From Marvinbryantia formatexigens DSM 14469 (lineage in GTDB: Bacteria; Bacillota; Clostridia; Lachnospirales; Lachnospiraceae): a stretch of 64,000 bases of DNA. A program made the position numbers and the translations under genes. The stretch's first letter is position 1; the number at the start of each line of letters is the position of its first letter. Shown piece by piece: positions 62,595-64,000 of this stretch. The notes under the pieces are model-generated. The model did not search any database and was not told the DNA's origin. It was given only the letters and a program-made list of their open reading frames with translations. The stretch spans positions 186,001 to 250,000 of the forward strand of contig NZ_CP102268.1 in assembly GCF_025148285.1 (NCBI RefSeq), given 5' to 3'.

Positions 62595-64000
62595 CTATTT
62601 TAACAAATCATAATCACATGGTCTAATGATCATATTTTTAAAATTAACTATCATGTCATTATCAAGCATCGGTTCTCCAACCACCGCAGGACATCCCAGC
62701 TTCAGTGCCAGCGCTACCGTGCTGCACTGTTCATAATATTCCGCCCTTTCTCTTACCAATAACTGATGTTCAAAATCCGGTGACTGCAGTTTTACATTGG
62801 AGAGTATTTCCAGATAGGCAATAATACTCTCCAGATATCGGTTTTCATAATGGCACATTTCCTCCAGCATTCTTGAGACAGAGCTGTGCGTAATATAAAC
62901 ATTATCAAATTGCTCTAACGTATCCAGCTTGTCCTCTATCGCAATCATATATAAACCCCACGCATCTATCGCAATGCATCTGTTGACATCAAAACCAAGT
63001 TTCTTTTTTATTACCTGCACCCGCACATGCCAGTTTTCTCTCCTGTAAGTATCCTTTACACTATTAACCCTTGTTTCCAGCATTCCATTCCAGGTCGTCT
63101 CTCTGTGCGGAGGGTATTTTCGCTGCCAGATCAAAAACATGGCTCTTTCTCTCGTCAGATACGTACTGCCCTTAGACTGTGCAAGAATGCCGAAAAATGC
63201 ATTATCTACATTAAAATGCTCCCATGCTTTTTTCGCATTCAGGTTGCACATATATGCAATCAGCGCCACACGATGATACTCCTGAGGCAGAAGTAACCCC
63301 TCCTCAACGAAGGATATCCGTTCCTCTTCAAAACGCTCCGGATGATTAAAGGAATTCGTATACAGCATTAATTCATGCTCCCAGAAGATCCTGATATTTT
63401 TATCCTGCATCTCATTTTTATGTACAGAAAAAAATCTCAGTGCTTCCTTTATATCACGCCGATACTGAATGATATAATCAATATATGCTCTGTAGGCATA
63501 TTCCGGTTCATCCTTCACATATTCCGCATGGTTTTCAAACAGATCCCGAAACATGGCATCCGCTTTCTCCAGCATCCAGTTTCTTTTATAGAATTGAAGA
63601 ATTTCCAGCCATAATTCCAGAGACGGATTATTTTTCCAGCTTTCCACCACTTTTGCTTCTGCTTCTTCAACCGTATGACTATTTTCAAACAGAAAGTTTT
63701 CAAAAGCAGTTATCGCTTTCTCATTCCCTTCCGCTCTGATAAATACCAGATGTCTTTCCATGTCAGCCGTCACGTTCCAGCCAAAGATACGTCTTCCCCA
63801 TCCATATAGATTCATCAGCATCGCCACAACAGCCATCCGCTCTCTCTGGTCGATTTTCTCTATATTATTCTCGACAGCAACAATCAGGCGCTGCATATCC
63901 CTTTCCAGACATTGCGTTCTTTTAAGCATTGCCGGATTTTTAAACTCAAATGTCCGCATCATTTCATTCATCGCACCCAGGCTGTCAATAAGCACTTTAT
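62595..64000 (-). CDS. Large helical (TPR-like) protein with PIN-like C-terminus, 5' end outside the window
   Basis: An open frame of more than 466 residues. The first possible start seen (a GTG at 63995) has no ribosome binding site, and the frame is still open at the edge, so it probably continues. The first 330 residues are helical with alternating aromatic and charged residues, like degenerate TPRs. The last 130 contain AIDAWGLYMIAIEDKLD, YITHSSVSRMLEEM and ALALKLGCPAVVGEPML. That is the acidic-residue spacing of a PIN-type nuclease and resembles TPR-PIN conflict-system proteins. The assignment is by eye and tentative. Confidence 0.5.
   Translation of the reverse strand, partial: KVLIDSLGAMNEMMRTFEFKNPAMLKRTQCLERDMQRLIVAVENNIEKIDQRERMAVVAMLMNLYGWGRRIFGWNVTADMERHLVFIRAEGNEKAITAFENFLFENSHTVEEAEAKVVESWKNNPSLELWLEILQFYKRNWMLEKADAMFRDLFENHAEYVKDEPEYAYRAYIDYIIQYRRDIKEALRFFSVHKNEMQDKNIRIFWEHELMLYTNSFNHPERFEEERISFVEEGLLLPQEYHRVALIAYMCNLNAKKAWEHFNVDNAFFGILAQSKGSTYLTRERAMFLIWQRKYPPHRETTWNGMLETRVNSVKDTYRRENWHVRVQVIKKKLGFDVNRCIAIDAWGLYMIAIEDKLDTLEQFDNVYITHSSVSRMLEEMCHYENRYLESIIAYLEILSNVKLQSPDFEHQLLVRERAEYYEQCSTVALALKLGCPAVVGEPMLDNDMIVNFKNMIIRPCDYDLLK

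Overview
The window looks like a chromosome segment of a Gram-positive Clostridia member, most likely Lachnospiraceae. Supporting signs are an anaerobic corrinoid pathway with CbiK and a CbiD-type route, an Rnf complex with ApbE and NusG-II neighbours, a tryptophan T-box, DUF5688 and TIGR04086 proteins, strong AGGAGG ribosome binding sites and a moderately high GC core. The genus cannot be fixed from the sequence. Almost all genes lie on the minus strand.

Region 1 (1-21923) is one long tetrapyrrole/corrinoid cluster, read right to left: cbiD-cbiL-cbiF-cbiG-cbiH-cbiJET-cbiA-cbiB-cobD-[GNAT toxin-antitoxin]-cbiP-cbiC-(YARHG protein)-cbiK-hemA-hemC-cobA/hemD-hemB-hemL. The hem genes make uroporphyrinogen III from glutamyl-tRNA, CobA methylates it, CbiK inserts cobalt, and the Cbi enzymes take the ring to adenosylcobinamide phosphate. 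Many genes overlap by ATGA or 8 nt. No cobalamin riboswitch was seen ahead of cbiD. A toxin-antitoxin cassette sits between cobD and cbiP inside a perfect 29-bp direct repeat made from the start of cbiP.

Region 2 (21946-26665) holds nrdG-dut with its own promoter, and a TrpXYZ-type ABC transporter under a T-box whose specifier is UGG (Trp). An unusual 436-nt segment with a four-copy 68-69 bp minisatellite separates the T-box terminator from the transporter.

Region 3 (26750-37408) is housekeeping: DUF5688, rpmE-DUF1385-prmC-prfA, rho, a TIGR04086 membrane protein, a CNNM/CorC protein (plus strand) and leuS.

Region 4 (37417-44536) is an Rnf operon, rnfC-(rnfD::rnfG)-rnfE-rnfA-rnfB-apbE-nusG_II, with a Gx/HepS-I-like membrane protein upstream. 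RnfD and RnfG are fused in one frame.

Region 5 (44690-53804) contains two identical palindromes flanking a promoter, an IS110 element, a fused XRE-type HTH/UDP-glucose dehydrogenase, glmS, an IS200 element, and kduI-kduD with a divergent AraC regulator.

Region 6 (53858-64000) is accessory and visibly lower in GC. It has three AAA-ATPase/PD-(D/E)XK paralogues (the middle one lacking the nuclease part), an IS66 element with a frameshifted tnpB, a decayed NlpC/P60-SH3 gene cut by IS66, and a TPR/PIN-like protein that runs off the window.

Best candidates for something new are the HTH-UGDH fusion with its paired operators, the toxin-antitoxin cassette inside the corrinoid operon, the RnfD-RnfG fusion and the repeat-bearing T-box leader.
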